Shown here in pieces: positions 9,307-18,100 of a stretch of 64,000 nt of DNA (the stretch's first letter is position 1; every line of letters starts with the position of its first letter). The notes beneath the pieces were generated by a model that was not told the origin of the DNA, ran no database searches, and worked only from the letters and a program-made list of their open reading frames with translations. Source of the DNA: Thermoplasmata archaeon (GTDB taxonomy: Archaea > Thermoplasmatota > Thermoplasmata > Lutacidiplasmatales > UBA184); the NCBI GenBank assembly GCA_021817605.1, contig JAKAUN010000002.1:129676-193675 (forward strand), read 5' to 3'. The translations under genes and the position numbers were made by a program.

Positions 9307-9737
9307 CGGGCCGGCTTCTCCTTGCGTCCGCGGACGAGCTCGTCCAGCGAGACACCGTTCACCTGGATCACCTTGTAGCGGACACCCGGGATGTCCCCGT
9401 AGGACCGGCCCATCCGCCCGCCGATCCCTTCGACCAGCACCTCGTCGTGCTCGTCGATGAAGTTGATCGCCCCGTCCCCGACGGCGAAGGCGGTCACCTG
9501 GCGGCCGTTCTTGATGAGCTGGACCTTGATGCACTTGCGGATCGCCGAGTTCGGCTGCTTGGCCTCGACGCCGACCTTTTCGATCACGATCCCGCGACCC
9601 TGCGGCGCCCCCTCGAGGGGGTCGGAGCGCTCCTTGAGGTGGAGCGTGCGCCGCTTGTAGTAGCGGTCCGACCAGCGTCGCCGCTGGCGGAGCCGCGCGA
9701 GGCGGCCGGCGGTGTGAAGGCCAGACGGCGGGGTCAT
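9303..9737 (-). CDS. rps12: Ribosomal protein S12 (uS12)
   Basis: Decoding-centre protein of the small subunit, 144 residues, archaeal type. Hallmarks are [61 protein letters not shown] and [18 protein letters not shown]. First gene of the operon. The more common archaeal order places EF-1A after S7; here EF-2 takes that place. Confidence 0.97.
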   Translation of the reverse strand: MTPPSGLHTAGRLARLRQRRRWSDRYYKRRTLHLKERSDPLEGAPQGRGIVIEKVGVEAKQPNSAIRKCIKVQLIKNGRQVTAFAVGDGAINFIDEHDEVLVEGIGGRMGRSYGDIPGVRYKVIQVNGVSLDELVRGRKEKPAR

Positions 9738-9770
9738 GAACCGTAAGGGAGCCGAGCCACAGGGTCGCCC

Positions 9771-9779
9771 TATTTAAAA
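9771..9779. promoter_or_regulatory. Shared TATA box between rps12 and the udg-polB pair
   Basis: TATTTAAAA with a palindromic TTTAAA core centred near 9775. The rps12 ATG (minus) is about 38 bases one way and the glycosylase ATG (plus) about 40 bases the other way, so a single A/T element could serve both directions in this 77-base gap. Confidence 0.6.
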
Positions 9780-9814
9780 CTCCCTGACGCTCGCCGGCGG
9801 CGAAGAGCGCCCGG

Positions 9815-10468
9815 ATGCCGAGGAGGGGGGTCGGAAGGGGCCGGACGAGGGCGCGGCGGACGGCCCGAGATGCCCCGCAGCGGCGGCCCGGAGGCCCGTC
9901 GCGTGCGGAGGAGCTCGAGCGGCTCGCCGCCACGATACGCGCCTGCCGGCTTTGCCCGCTCGGCCGCAGCCGCACCCACGCGGTCGTCTACCGTGGGAGC
10001 CTACGGCCAAGGGCCGTCTTCGTCGGCGAGGCCCCCGGGGCCGAGGAGGACCGACAGGGGGTGCCGTTCGTCGGCCGCTCGGGAGCGATCCTCGACAAGG
10101 CCGTGGCCTCTCTCGGCGACGACCTCGGGCCCTACGGCGTGCTCAACGTCGTCAAGTGCCGGCCCCCGGCCAACCGGTTCGACCCGGGCGCAGCGCGTGC
10201 CTGCCGCCCGTACCTCGACCGCCAGCTTGAGCTCCTCGCCCCGGAGTTCCTCGTGCCGCTCGGGGCGAAGGCGCTCCGAGCCCTCGCGCCGGAAGCCCCT
10301 CCGATCCTTCGGACCGCCGGCCAGGAGCTCGCGTCGCGCTACGGAGTGCTCTTCCCGCTCGTCCATCCAGCGGCGACCCTGCGCTCCCGCCGCCTCGCGG
10401 AGAGATGGCAGGACGACCTCGGGCTCCTGCACGCCTGGCTGCGCGGCCGGCCCCTGCAAAGGGCATAA
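9815..10468 (+). CDS. Uracil-DNA glycosylase, family 4 (Fe-S type)
   Basis: Removes uracil from DNA to start base-excision repair. Motifs are CRLCPLGRSR (first cysteine pair), FVGEAPGAEEDRQGVPFVGRSG (active-site motif A), NVVKCRPPANR and ARACRPYL (the other two Fe-S cysteines), and PLVHPAATLR (motif B). The protein is up to 217 residues; the first 30 or so are basic and low-complexity, so the real start could be a little later. It stops 22 bases before PolB, suggesting co-expression with the polymerase. Confidence 0.9.
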   Translation: MPRRGVGRGRTRARRTARDAPQRRPGGPSRAEELERLAATIRACRLCPLGRSRTHAVVYRGSLRPRAVFVGEAPGAEEDRQGVPFVGRSGAILDKAVASLGDDLGPYGVLNVVKCRPPANRFDPGAARACRPYLDRQLELLAPEFLVPLGAKALRALAPEAPPILRTAGQELASRYGVLFPLVHPAATLRSRRLAERWQDDLGLLHAWLRGRPLQRA

Positions 10469-10490
10469 CTCGACCCCGGCTCCGAGAGCC

Positions 10491-12953
10491 GTGCGCTCGG
10501 TCGAGCTGTTCCTCCTGGACGGTTCCTACCAGGCTGTCGACGACGGGGTCGTCGTCGAGCTCTTCGGGCGCACGCGGGAGGGCCGCTCGCTGGTCGCGCG
10601 CTACTACGGCTTTCGCCCGTACTTCCTCCTGGTCGAGCCGACCCACGAGGAGCGCGAGCGTCTCGGCCACGATCCCGAGGTGGTCTCCGTCCAGGCGACG
10701 ACGGTCTTCCACGGCGGACGGGACCGTTCTACGGTTCGTGTGATCCTCCATCACCCCTGGCTCGTCCCCGACTACCGCAAGGCCTACCGCGGGAGCGGCA
10801 CGGAAGAGCGCGTGCTCTCCTGCGACATCCCGTTCGTCCACCGGTTCCTCTACGACAAGCACCTGGGGCTCTGCCTGGTCTTCGACGCCGAGGACGAGCC
10901 CGAGGAGCTCCGGGCGCGCTACGCCGTCCAGGAGGTCGTCCGGGTCGTGACGGACGGCGGCCGCGACCTCGCGCCCGCCGAGGGGTTCCGCCCGTCGCTC
11001 CGGGTCCTCTCCTTCGACATCGAGAACGCCATCCGGGCGCGGACGATCTTCACGATCTGCGGTGTCTCCGAGGGCGCGGGCCGCCCCCGGCGGACCTTCC
11101 GCTTGAGCGGGCCGGACGAGCGAACGATCCTCGAGGAGTTCGTCCAAACGGTGCGCGAGGACGACCCGGACGTGATCACGGGCTACAACATCGGAGGCTA
11201 CGACTTCCCGCTCCTGGTCGAGCGGGCGCAGAAGGTCGGCCTCGGCGAGCTCAAGCTCGGACGCCAGGCGGGACCGGCGAGCGAGGCCGGTGAGCGGCTC
11301 TGGAAGATCACCGGTCGAATCGTCGCCGACGCGTGGTGGGCAGCGCACCGGGAGCTTCGTCCGAAGCAGGAGACGCTCCAGTTCGTCGCCCGCACTCTCC
11401 TCGGCGACAGCAAGCTCGACGTCGACCGCCGCAACATCGAGCAGGAGTGGGCCCGCGACCCGGCGCGCGTGATGGAGTACTGCGAGCACGACGCCGACCT
11501 CGCGCTGCGCATCGTCCAGCGGCTGCGCGTCGTGGAGAAGGCCGCCGACCTCGCGACCGTGGCCCACCTTCCTCTCGAGGAGGGTCTCAACGGCCGCACC
11601 TCGCTCTTCGTGGACGCGCTGCTCATCCCGCGCGCGGACGCTGAGAAGGTCGGCGTCCCTCCCACCCATCGGGCCAGCCGGGAGGGCGCGATCGAGGGCG
11701 GCTACGTCCACGCGATCCGCCCGGGTCTCTACCGCTACGTGGTCGTCCTCGACTTCAAGTCGATGTACCCGTCCATCATCATCGCCAACAACCTCTGCTT
11801 CACGACGCTCGCCTCCGAGGGGACGACCCGGGCGCCGGGGGGGGCGCGCTTCCTCGCCCCCGAGGTGCGTCGGGGGATCATCCCGCAGATCCTCACCGAG
11901 CTCTTGGCGGACCGCGACCGCTTCCGACGCTCCGCCAAGGAGGCCCCGAGCCGCGAGCTCGCCGAGTACTACGACGGTCTCCAGAACGCCGTCAAGGTGC
12001 TGATGAACTCGTTCTACGGAGTCCTCGCCTCGAGCTTCTATCGCTTCACCAACAAGGAGATCGGCGCCTCCATCACGGCGTTCGCCCGCGAGGCGATCGT
12101 CTCCATCATCCGCGACCTCGAGAAGGAGGGCTCCGAGGTGATCTACTCGGACACCGATTCGGTGTTCGTCCGCTCCCCGGTTCCCACTTTGGACGGGGCC
12201 CGCGAGTTCGGGGAGACGATCGCCCGTCGGTTCACGCTGCGGGGGGCGACCTTCGAGTTCCAGTCGGTCTACGAGACGTTCTTCTCCCACGGGGCCAAGA
12301 AGCGCTACGTCGGCCGGATGGTCTGGCCGCGGGAGGAGACGGTCGTCCGCGGCTACGAGACCCGCCGCTCGGACGCCTTCGACTACCAATCGGAGTCGCT
12401 TCTCGAGGTCTTCGACCTAGTCTTGCGCGGGGAAACGGAGGCCGCGGTGCGGCGGGCCCGCGAGCTCGTCCAGGCGGTGCGGGCCCGTGGCGTGGCGGTC
12501 GAGAAGCTCGTCATCGCCCGGTCCGTCCGCGACGAGAGCGAGTACAACGCCGCCACCCGCGACTCTCTGCCCTTCCTCAGGGTCTATCGTCGCCTCAAGG
12601 AGGAGGGCTACGACGTCGTCCCGGGCATGCGCGTCGCCTGGATCGTCACCAACTCGCGCAAGAGCCCCCAGGAGGTCGAGCCGTGGGTGGAGGGACGGAG
12701 CTTTCCGAGCGAGCCGGATTGGGAGTACTACGCCGAGCGGGTCGCGCAGACCCTCGCGCGGGTGACGGAGGTCTTCGACTGGGACGCTGACTCGCTCCTG
12801 AGGGGCAACCACCAGCAGCGCCTCGGCGGCCACGACCCCGGCACGGCGGCCGCCGCCGCGGGCGCACCGGCCGGGCTCGACAGCCCGATCGACGAGCTCG
12901 GTCCCCCGGCGCGTCGCCGCGTGGCACGCAAGAACCTCACGGACTGGCAGTAG
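10491..12953 (+). CDS. polB: DNA polymerase family B
   Basis: Replicative/repair polymerase with proofreading, 820 residues from the GTG at 10491. This start gives the family opening (VRSVELFLLDGSYQ) and leaves a 22-base gap to the glycosylase; the open frame upstream is a shadow. Exonuclease motifs are LSFDIENA (ExoI), ITGYNIGGYDFPLL (ExoII) and MEYCEHDADLAL (ExoIII). Polymerase motifs are LDFKSMYPSIIIANNLC (region II), AVKVLMNSFYGVLAS (III), IYSDTDSVFV (I) and KKRYVGR (VII). All catalytic acids are present. The 3' end overlaps a convergent transporter gene by 17 bases. Confidence 0.96.
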   Translation: MRSVELFLLDGSYQAVDDGVVVELFGRTREGRSLVARYYGFRPYFLLVEPTHEERERLGHDPEVVSVQATTVFHGGRDRSTVRVILHHPWLVPDYRKAYRGSGTEERVLSCDIPFVHRFLYDKHLGLCLVFDAEDEPEELRARYAVQEVVRVVTDGGRDLAPAEGFRPSLRVLSFDIENAIRARTIFTICGVSEGAGRPRRTFRLSGPDERTILEEFVQTVREDDPDVITGYNIGGYDFPLLVERAQKVGLGELKLGRQAGPASEAGERLWKITGRIVADAWWAAHRELRPKQETLQFVARTLLGDSKLDVDRRNIEQEWARDPARVMEYCEHDADLALRIVQRLRVVEKAADLATVAHLPLEEGLNGRTSLFVDALLIPRADAEKVGVPPTHRASREGAIEGGYVHAIRPGLYRYVVVLDFKSMYPSIIIANNLCFTTLASEGTTRAPGGARFLAPEVRRGIIPQILTELLADRDRFRRSAKEAPSRELAEYYDGLQNAVKVLMNSFYGVLASSFYRFTNKEIGASITAFAREAIVSIIRDLEKEGSEVIYSDTDSVFVRSPVPTLDGAREFGETIARRFTLRGATFEFQSVYETFFSHGAKKRYVGRMVWPREETVVRGYETRRSDAFDYQSESLLEVFDLVLRGETEAAVRRARELVQAVRARGVAVEKLVIARSVRDESEYNAATRDSLPFLRVYRRLKEEGYDVVPGMRVAWIVTNSRKSPQEVEPWVEGRSFPSEPDWEYYAERVAQTLARVTEVFDWDADSLLRGNHQQRLGGHDPGTAAAAAGAPAGLDSPIDELGPPARRRVARKNLTDWQ

Positions 12954-13866
12954 CCGCTCGGTCGGGGACCGGCCGCTCCGCGCGAAGCGCCACCAGCCCC
13001 CCGGCGACCGCCACCGGCACGCCGAGGAGCGCCACCGAGGGAGGGACGATGCCGAGGACGGCTGCCGTGAGCAGCAGGGTGAACACCGGGATGCCGGTCA
13101 TGAGCGTCGGCGGAAGGAGCAGTCCGGCTCGCGCGATGGCAGTGAAGTAGCAGAGCGGGGCGAGGAAGAAGCTCACCAGGCCATTGACGAGGAGCAGCAA
13201 CAAGGGGAGCGAGCCCACTCGCACGAGGCCGCCCCAGCCGCCGGGGACGAGCGGGGCGAACAGGGCGGCGAGCCCCCCCGCGCAAACGATCGACTGGCCG
13301 ACCGCCGCGGAAAGGCCGACCTTGGAGGCATCCCGCGCGGAGACGACGAAGTAGAGCGCCACGGCGAGGGGGACGGCCGGCACGGCGAGCCAGCCCGCCG
13401 GCGGGACCGCCTCGAGGGAATGCCCGCCGGCGATCGCGAGGCCGCCCCCGACGACGCTGAGGAGGAGGCCGAAGGCGAACAGGGCCGAGGTGACCTGGCG
13501 GCGTCGCTCGGCCACCCACCATGCGACCAGGAGCGGGGTCGCGACCAGATCCCCGATCAGCGAGAGCAGAGAGGCATCGACCGGGCCCGTGAGATAGGTC
13601 GAGGCGAGCACCGAGGCCTGCATGCCCACGAGCAGCCCGGCGCGGAGGTAGCCCCGCACGTCCAGGAATTCGCGCCGAAGAGCCCGTCCCTCGGAGCGCA
13701 GCACCGCCCACACGCCCCAACCGAGGGCGCCTCCGACGAACGGATAGACCAGGGTGGCGGAAGGGGACGTGCCGGGCGTCACCCAAAGCACGAACAGGTA
13801 GTAGGTCGCCCAGCCGAACGCGGCCACGACGGAGAGTCCGATGGCGAGGCTCCGGCCGCTCGGCAT
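12937..13866 (-). CDS. EamA/DMT-family membrane transporter
   Basis: A 309-residue integral membrane protein with about ten hydrophobic helices in two repeats, the layout of the drug/metabolite transporter superfamily. Typical pieces are FGWATYYLFVLW near the N-terminus, SLIGDLVATPLLVAWWVAERR at the end of the first repeat and PPSVALLGVPVAVAGGLVALR at the end of the second. Substrate is unknown. Convergent with polB (17-base overlap). Confidence 0.8.
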   Translation of the reverse strand: MPSGRSLAIGLSVVAAFGWATYYLFVLWVTPGTSPSATLVYPFVGGALGWGVWAVLRSEGRALRREFLDVRGYLRAGLLVGMQASVLASTYLTGPVDASLLSLIGDLVATPLLVAWWVAERRRQVTSALFAFGLLLSVVGGGLAIAGGHSLEAVPPAGWLAVPAVPLAVALYFVVSARDASKVGLSAAVGQSIVCAGGLAALFAPLVPGGWGGLVRVGSLPLLLLLVNGLVSFFLAPLCYFTAIARAGLLLPPTLMTGIPVFTLLLTAAVLGIVPPSVALLGVPVAVAGGLVALRAERPVPDRAATASP

Positions 13867-13938
13867 CCGGTCCCGGCCCCGTCGGACGGGGGGCTTACGG
13901 TTTGCGCCCTGGCTGCGACGCGGCCGGGGCCGCCGCCC

Positions 13939-15006
13939 TCACGCGTAACCGGTGTAGGAGATCCCGAGGGTGGGCAGCTCCACTCCCCTACCGGCCTCGA
14001 CATGGCCGATCTCGAGAGCGTCGGAGAACCCGGCTCGGGCGAGGCGACGGAGCGCGTCCCTCCGGGCGGAGGGGGCGAGCACGACCGCGAAACCGACTCC
14101 CATGTTGAACGTCTGGTACATTTCCTCCCCGGAGATCCGCCCGAGGCGGCCCAGCCATTCGAAGAGCCCGGGCGGGGCGGGGAACCGGTCGAGGACGAAA
14201 CGGACCCGGTCGTGGAGCCGCAGGAGGTTGCGTACTCCTCCGCCGCTCACATGGGCAAAGCCGTGCACGCCCTCCCGCTCCGCGAGCGCCTCGCTCGCCG
14301 GCGTGTAGGTCCGGGTAGGGACGAGCAGCTCGCGGCCGAGAGGTAGGTCGGCCCCCGGTCTCCGTCGAGCGAGCGGGACGTGTTGCTCGTCAAGGAGGCG
14401 ACGGACCAAGGTGTAGCCGTTCGCGTGGAAGCCGTCGGAGCGGAGACCGAGGATGACGTCCCCGGAGCGGATGCGCTCGCCCAGGACCGGCCGTCGGCCG
14501 CGGGGGAAGAACCCAATCGCCGTGCCGCCGAGATCGATCCCGCGGACGATCTCGCCTACTTGGGCCGTCTCGCCACCGAGGAGGGAACAGCGCGCACGGG
14601 CGAGCCCCCGTCGGATACCCCGACCGAGGGCGCGGAACGTGGCCACCGAGGCCGTGCCGTAGAGGATCGTGTCGACCAGGCCGGCCGCCCGCGCGCCCAC
14701 CGAGGCGAGGTCGTTGACGTTCGCCGCGACCAGGTCCTCGCCCACCTCCTCCCAACGGCCGAGCTGCTCGGCGAGCAGCACCTTCGTCCCGACGGTGTCC
14801 GTGGTGACGGCGATCGTCTCGGAGCCCAGTCGCAGTAGGCCGGCGTAGTGGCCCAGAGAGGCCGCGACGGGAGCACCGTGCGACGCGGGGGCGCGGTAGC
14901 GCGCCGCCTCGATCAGGGCACGGACGGCCTCGGCACGGGCCGCGACGTCCACCCCGCTCGCCCGGTAGGTGAGCGTCCGGGCGCGTCCCGCGGAGCCTTT
15001 CGCCAC
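13939..15006 (-). CDS. purM: Phosphoribosylformylglycinamidine cyclo-ligase (AIR synthetase)
   Basis: ATP-dependent ring closure of FGAM to AIR in purine synthesis. The sequence follows PurM: YRASGVD at the N-terminus, VTTDTVGTKVLLAEQLGRW, GEDLVAANVNDLASVGARA, SLLGGETAQVGEIV, GLRSDGFHANGYTLVR, FAHVSGGGVRNLLRL and EEMYQTFNMGVGFAVVL. I chose the GTG at 15006, giving 355 residues; the frame stays open further upstream but without recognisable PurM sequence. Divergent from pyrC. Confidence 0.92.
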   Translation of the reverse strand: MAKGSAGRARTLTYRASGVDVAARAEAVRALIEAARYRAPASHGAPVAASLGHYAGLLRLGSETIAVTTDTVGTKVLLAEQLGRWEEVGEDLVAANVNDLASVGARAAGLVDTILYGTASVATFRALGRGIRRGLARARCSLLGGETAQVGEIVRGIDLGGTAIGFFPRGRRPVLGERIRSGDVILGLRSDGFHANGYTLVRRLLDEQHVPLARRRPGADLPLGRELLVPTRTYTPASEALAEREGVHGFAHVSGGGVRNLLRLHDRVRFVLDRFPAPPGLFEWLGRLGRISGEEMYQTFNMGVGFAVVLAPSARRDALRRLARAGFSDALEIGHVEAGRGVELPTLGISYTGYA

Positions 15007-15035
15007 GGGGCACGGGAGCCGAAGCGCGAGAAAAA

Positions 15036-15053
15036 CCCTCCCCCGCGGGAGGG
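15036..15053. repeat. Perfect inverted repeat between purM and pyrC
   Basis: CCCTCCC-CCGC-GGGAGGG, seven perfect pairs with a 4-base loop, inside the 67-base gap between the divergent purM and pyrC starts. An A-tract (15031-15035) adjoins it. The position suits an operator for coordinated purine/pyrimidine control or a 5' hairpin in the pyrC leader; function is not shown. Confidence 0.4.
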
Positions 15054-15073
15054 CCGAGGGCTCTTTACGCGAC

Positions 15074-16450
15074 GTGCGCTCGGTCGATGCGTTGGCACCT
15101 CCCGCGCGACGCTTGCGGTCGACCGAGGGCGAGACCGCCCCGAGGACGGCTGCGCTCGTCCTCGCCGGACGCGTCTGGCACCGGGGCCGCCTCCGTCCCC
15201 TCGAGATCGCCGTGGACGAGGCCGGCCGCATCGCCTCGATCGGCCACGCTCGCGACGGCGTCCGTCATCACGACGTCGGCGATCGAGTGATCCTTCCGGC
15301 GGCGACCGACCTCCACGTGCACTTCCGCGACCCCGGACCGCCTTCAGCCGGCGAGTCGATCGCCACCGGGACGGTCGAGGCCGCCCTCGGGGGCGTGAGC
15401 CTGGTCGGCGAGATGCCGAACACCGAGCCGCCGGTCACATCGGTCGACCGGCTGGAGGAGAAGATCGCCCGTGCGCGCGGGCGTGCCGCGGTCGACCTCC
15501 TCTTCTACGCCGCGCCGACCGAGCCGCGCCGCATCGCCGCCCTCGCACGACGCGCAGGGGCGTTCAAGCTCTACCTGAGCCCGACGACGGGCATCGAACA
15601 GCCGGTCTCACGCGCGTCGCTCCCCGGGCTCCTCGCCGAGCTTTCCGCCCACGACCTTCCCGTGACCGTCCACGCCGAGGACCCGGCGCTCTTCCGAACG
15701 GACCTTGCGGCCGTCGACCCTGCCGGCTGGAACGCGTGCCGGCCCGCCGCGGCGGAGGCGAGCGCCGCCGAGGAGCTCCTCGCCGCGCCCGCCCGTCTCC
15801 GCCTTCATGTCGCCCATGTGACGAGCGCGGCGCTGGCCGCCCGTCTGCGGCAGCGCGGGATCTCCTTCGAGGTGAGCCCACAGCATCTACTGCTCTCCGA
15901 CCGCGACGGAAGGGACGCCCGTTTCAAGGTCAACCCGCCGCTCCGGGACGAGAGGACCCGGGAGGAGCTCTGGCAGGCCTACCGCAGCGGGGCCGTGCCG
16001 TGCCTCGCCAGCGACCACGCCCCGCATCCTGCCGAGGCGAAGGACCTGCGCTTCGACCTTGCTCCGAGCGGGATGCCGGGCGTCGAGACCAGCGTTCCCC
16101 TGCTGCTTTCCCGCGTGCGGGCCGGCGAGCTATCCCTTGAGGTGCTCCTGGCGACCGCCTGCGACCGGCCGGCGCGCTGGCTGGGCCAGCCTCTCGGCCG
16201 CATCGCGGTCGGACATCGCGCGAACCTGCTGGTCGTCGACTTCCGCGAGCGGCGGAGGGTGCGTGCCGCGGAGCTCGCCGCGCCGTGCGGTTGGTCCGCC
16301 TTCGAGGGACGCGAGGCGATCTTCCCCGTCGAGCACTGGCGGGACGGAGAACAGATCGTCGCGGGGGGAGAGTACGTCGGGCGGCCGACCGGCCGTGCTC
16401 TCCGGCCCGAGTACGCAGCCGGCCCGGCCCCCCTCGAGGCGGCGGACTAG
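15074..16450 (+). CDS. pyrC: Dihydroorotase (class I amidohydrolase)
   Basis: Interconverts carbamoyl aspartate and dihydroorotate in pyrimidine synthesis. Metal and substrate motifs are LPAATDLHVHFRDPGPP, GEMPNTEPPV, AFKLYLSPTTG (carboxylated Lys), VTVHAED and CLASDHAPHPAEAK, with the typical late PARWLGQPLGRIAVGHRANL. Length is 458 residues from the GTG at 15074. Allantoinase is the main alternative because the family overlaps, but the purM neighbour favours dihydroorotase. The stop overlaps the end of the convergent dedA by 4 bases. Confidence 0.88.
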   Translation: MRSVDALAPPARRLRSTEGETAPRTAALVLAGRVWHRGRLRPLEIAVDEAGRIASIGHARDGVRHHDVGDRVILPAATDLHVHFRDPGPPSAGESIATGTVEAALGGVSLVGEMPNTEPPVTSVDRLEEKIARARGRAAVDLLFYAAPTEPRRIAALARRAGAFKLYLSPTTGIEQPVSRASLPGLLAELSAHDLPVTVHAEDPALFRTDLAAVDPAGWNACRPAAAEASAAEELLAAPARLRLHVAHVTSAALAARLRQRGISFEVSPQHLLLSDRDGRDARFKVNPPLRDERTREELWQAYRSGAVPCLASDHAPHPAEAKDLRFDLAPSGMPGVETSVPLLLSRVRAGELSLEVLLATACDRPARWLGQPLGRIAVGHRANLLVVDFRERRRVRAAELAAPCGWSAFEGREAIFPVEHWRDGEQIVAGGEYVGRPTGRALRPEYAAGPAPLEAAD

Positions 16451-17151
16451 GGGACGGACGGCGGCCCGCCGTCCGGCTCTGCCAGGGCAGGCGGCTCGGC
16501 AGCACCGGCCCGCCTCCATCGAGGAGGCCAGCCGGCGGTGATCTTGCCGAGCAGCAGGAGAACGATGTAGACGAGGGCCACGACCACCAGGACCCCCGCG
16601 GCCACGTCGACCCACTTGAAGTAGCCCGAGACGCTCGTCCAGCGGGAGCCGAGGACGATCCCCGCGTAGAGGAACGCGAGGGTGAAGGGCACCGAGCCGG
16701 CGAGGGTGTAGATCCCGAAGCGCACCGGCCCCATGCGGGCCGTCCCGGCGGGGTAGCTGATGTAGCTGCGAACGACCGGCAACAGACGGGCGATGCCGAC
16801 CGTCGCCTCCCCGTGACGCTCGAAGAAACGGTCCATCCGGTCCAGATGCCTTGGCTCGATGCGCAGCGGCCCGATGCCGAGGTCGAGCAGGCGGTGGCGC
16901 CCCCATCGTCCGACCGCGTAGGCGATGTAGGAGCCCGCGAGCCCGCCGGCGAGGGCAGCCGCGACCGCTCCACCGAGGGAGAACACGCCCTCCGCGACGA
17001 GGAACCCCGAGAACGGCAGGATCACCTCGCTCGGCACCGGAGGGATCCCGAAGCTCTCCACCGTCATCAGGGCGAAAAGCCCCGGGAGTCCGATGGTCGT
17101 CAGGATGACCACGACGAGACCGGCGACCGATTCGACCAGCGAGAACGCCAT
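16447..17151 (-). CDS. DedA family membrane protein (SNARE-associated domain)
   Basis: A 234-residue membrane protein of the DedA family, linked in other organisms to lipid scrambling/flipping and envelope homeostasis. Signatures are LPGLFALMTVESFGIPPVPSE (re-entrant loop), GSYIAYAVGRWGR and ARLLPVVRSYISYPAGTARM, with about five or six hydrophobic segments and a Pro-rich C-terminal tail. Confidence 0.88.
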   Translation of the reverse strand: MAFSLVESVAGLVVVILTTIGLPGLFALMTVESFGIPPVPSEVILPFSGFLVAEGVFSLGGAVAAALAGGLAGSYIAYAVGRWGRHRLLDLGIGPLRIEPRHLDRMDRFFERHGEATVGIARLLPVVRSYISYPAGTARMGPVRFGIYTLAGSVPFTLAFLYAGIVLGSRWTSVSGYFKWVDVAAGVLVVVALVYIVLLLLGKITAGWPPRWRRAGAAEPPALAEPDGGPPSVP

Positions 17152-17170
17152 CGTTCGTCGGGGTACCGGT

Positions 17171-17422
17171 CTAGCTCGCCTCGTCGTCGACGATCAACCG
17201 GAACGGCACGGCAAGATGCACGTTGGTCCGGGCCGGGATGCCCTCGAACTCGAGAGGGACCTGGCAACCCCCGCAGGAGACCGAGCCGCGCGCTCGCCCG
17301 AGGGCGACCGAGAGCGCGACGTTGACCTCGATCTCGCGCGGGCGGACCTTCGCCTCGCGGAGCGCGGCCGCGAGAGCGGCGAGCAGGCGGTCCGGTTCGG
17401 CAAGCGAGGCGTCGGCGCTCAT
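17171..17422 (-). CDS. Small protein of unknown function with a CGGC motif
   Basis: An 83-residue protein I do not recognise. It has an N-terminal amphipathic helix (SLAEPDRLLAALAAALREAK), a beta-like segment (REIEVNVALSVALG) and a single CGGC followed by a second beta-rich stretch (RTNVHLAVPFRLIVDDEA). A TTAAG at 17451-17455 lies about 30 bases upstream of the ATG, a good leaderless promoter. The cysteine pair could be a redox or metal site, but nothing else supports this. Confidence 0.6.
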   Translation of the reverse strand: MSADASLAEPDRLLAALAAALREAKVRPREIEVNVALSVALGRARGSVSCGGCQVPLEFEGIPARTNVHLAVPFRLIVDDEAS

Positions 17423-17476
17423 CGGTGCAGATACGACCGGTCTTTCGGACTTAAGCTCGCCCCGCGGCCGGAGCGC

Positions 17477-17998
17477 TCAGCCATCGCTCTCGTCCGACGG
17501 TTCCTCGCCCTCCGCCATGGTCGTGCCGTCCTTCGGCGGCGTGCGACGGCGGATCTGTTCGCTCAGCCGGTCGAGCTGGGCGAGGAGCTTGCCGAGGTCC
17601 GGGGGCGGCTCGTCCGCAGGGAGGCCCTCCTGCGCGCCCGGGACCGTCGCGGTGTCTTGGGAAGAGGACGAAGCTTCGGGCTCCTCGGGATCTTCGAGGT
17701 ACTCCGGTCGCGGGGGCTTGGATGCGGGTGGCTCCGTTCGAGCGGCTCGAGCCGGCGGGACGGGGCGGGCCGAGGCTCCGGAGGGCGCCGTCTCCCCGTC
17801 CGCCCGGCCTTCCTCGGGCGCACGTCCACGACGGCGACGGAACAGGGCCATCGCACCGAGCCACGACGCGGCGGTGAGGGAGGCGAACGGCGCGGTGGCG
17901 AGCAGCAGATGGGTCGGGTCAGGAACCGAGGCGAGCATCAGACCGCCCTCTCCCGAGCCCCGCGGAGCGGAGGCGAACCCTCTCGGGCCCCGTCCCAT
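17477..17998 (-). CDS. Membrane-anchored, proline/glutamate-rich hypothetical protein
   Basis: Up to 173 residues. One transmembrane helix near the N-terminus (HLLLATAPFASLTAASWLG followed by RRRRGR) would place a long Pro/Glu/Ser-rich region and a short C-terminal amphipathic helix (LGKLLAQLDRLSEQIRRR) in the cytoplasm. An internal ATG at 17938 just before the helix is an alternative start; the TATA-like TTATAGATA at 18060-18068 fits the 17998 start better. No family recognised. Confidence 0.55.
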   Translation of the reverse strand: MGRGPRGFASAPRGSGEGGLMLASVPDPTHLLLATAPFASLTAASWLGAMALFRRRRGRAPEEGRADGETAPSGASARPVPPARAARTEPPASKPPRPEYLEDPEEPEASSSSQDTATVPGAQEGLPADEPPPDLGKLLAQLDRLSEQIRRRTPPKDGTTMAEGEEPSDESDG

Positions 17999-18100
17999 GC
18001 GAGGGCTTCCTCTCGAGGCCGCAAGGTCACGGACCTGCCCGCTCCATCGCTACGCCCCTATCTATAAGGGAGACCCGCACGCGAGGCCGGCGGTCCGGGC

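Noticed and set aside
8644-9975. Longer S7 reading frame extending upstream through rps12
   Set aside because: The upstream part overlaps rps12 in another frame; the ATG at 9306 with its ATGA overlap is the sensible S7 start.
10152-12389. 745-codon minus-strand open frame
   Set aside because: Shadow of polB with Asp/Glu/Leu-rich low-complexity translation and no motif.
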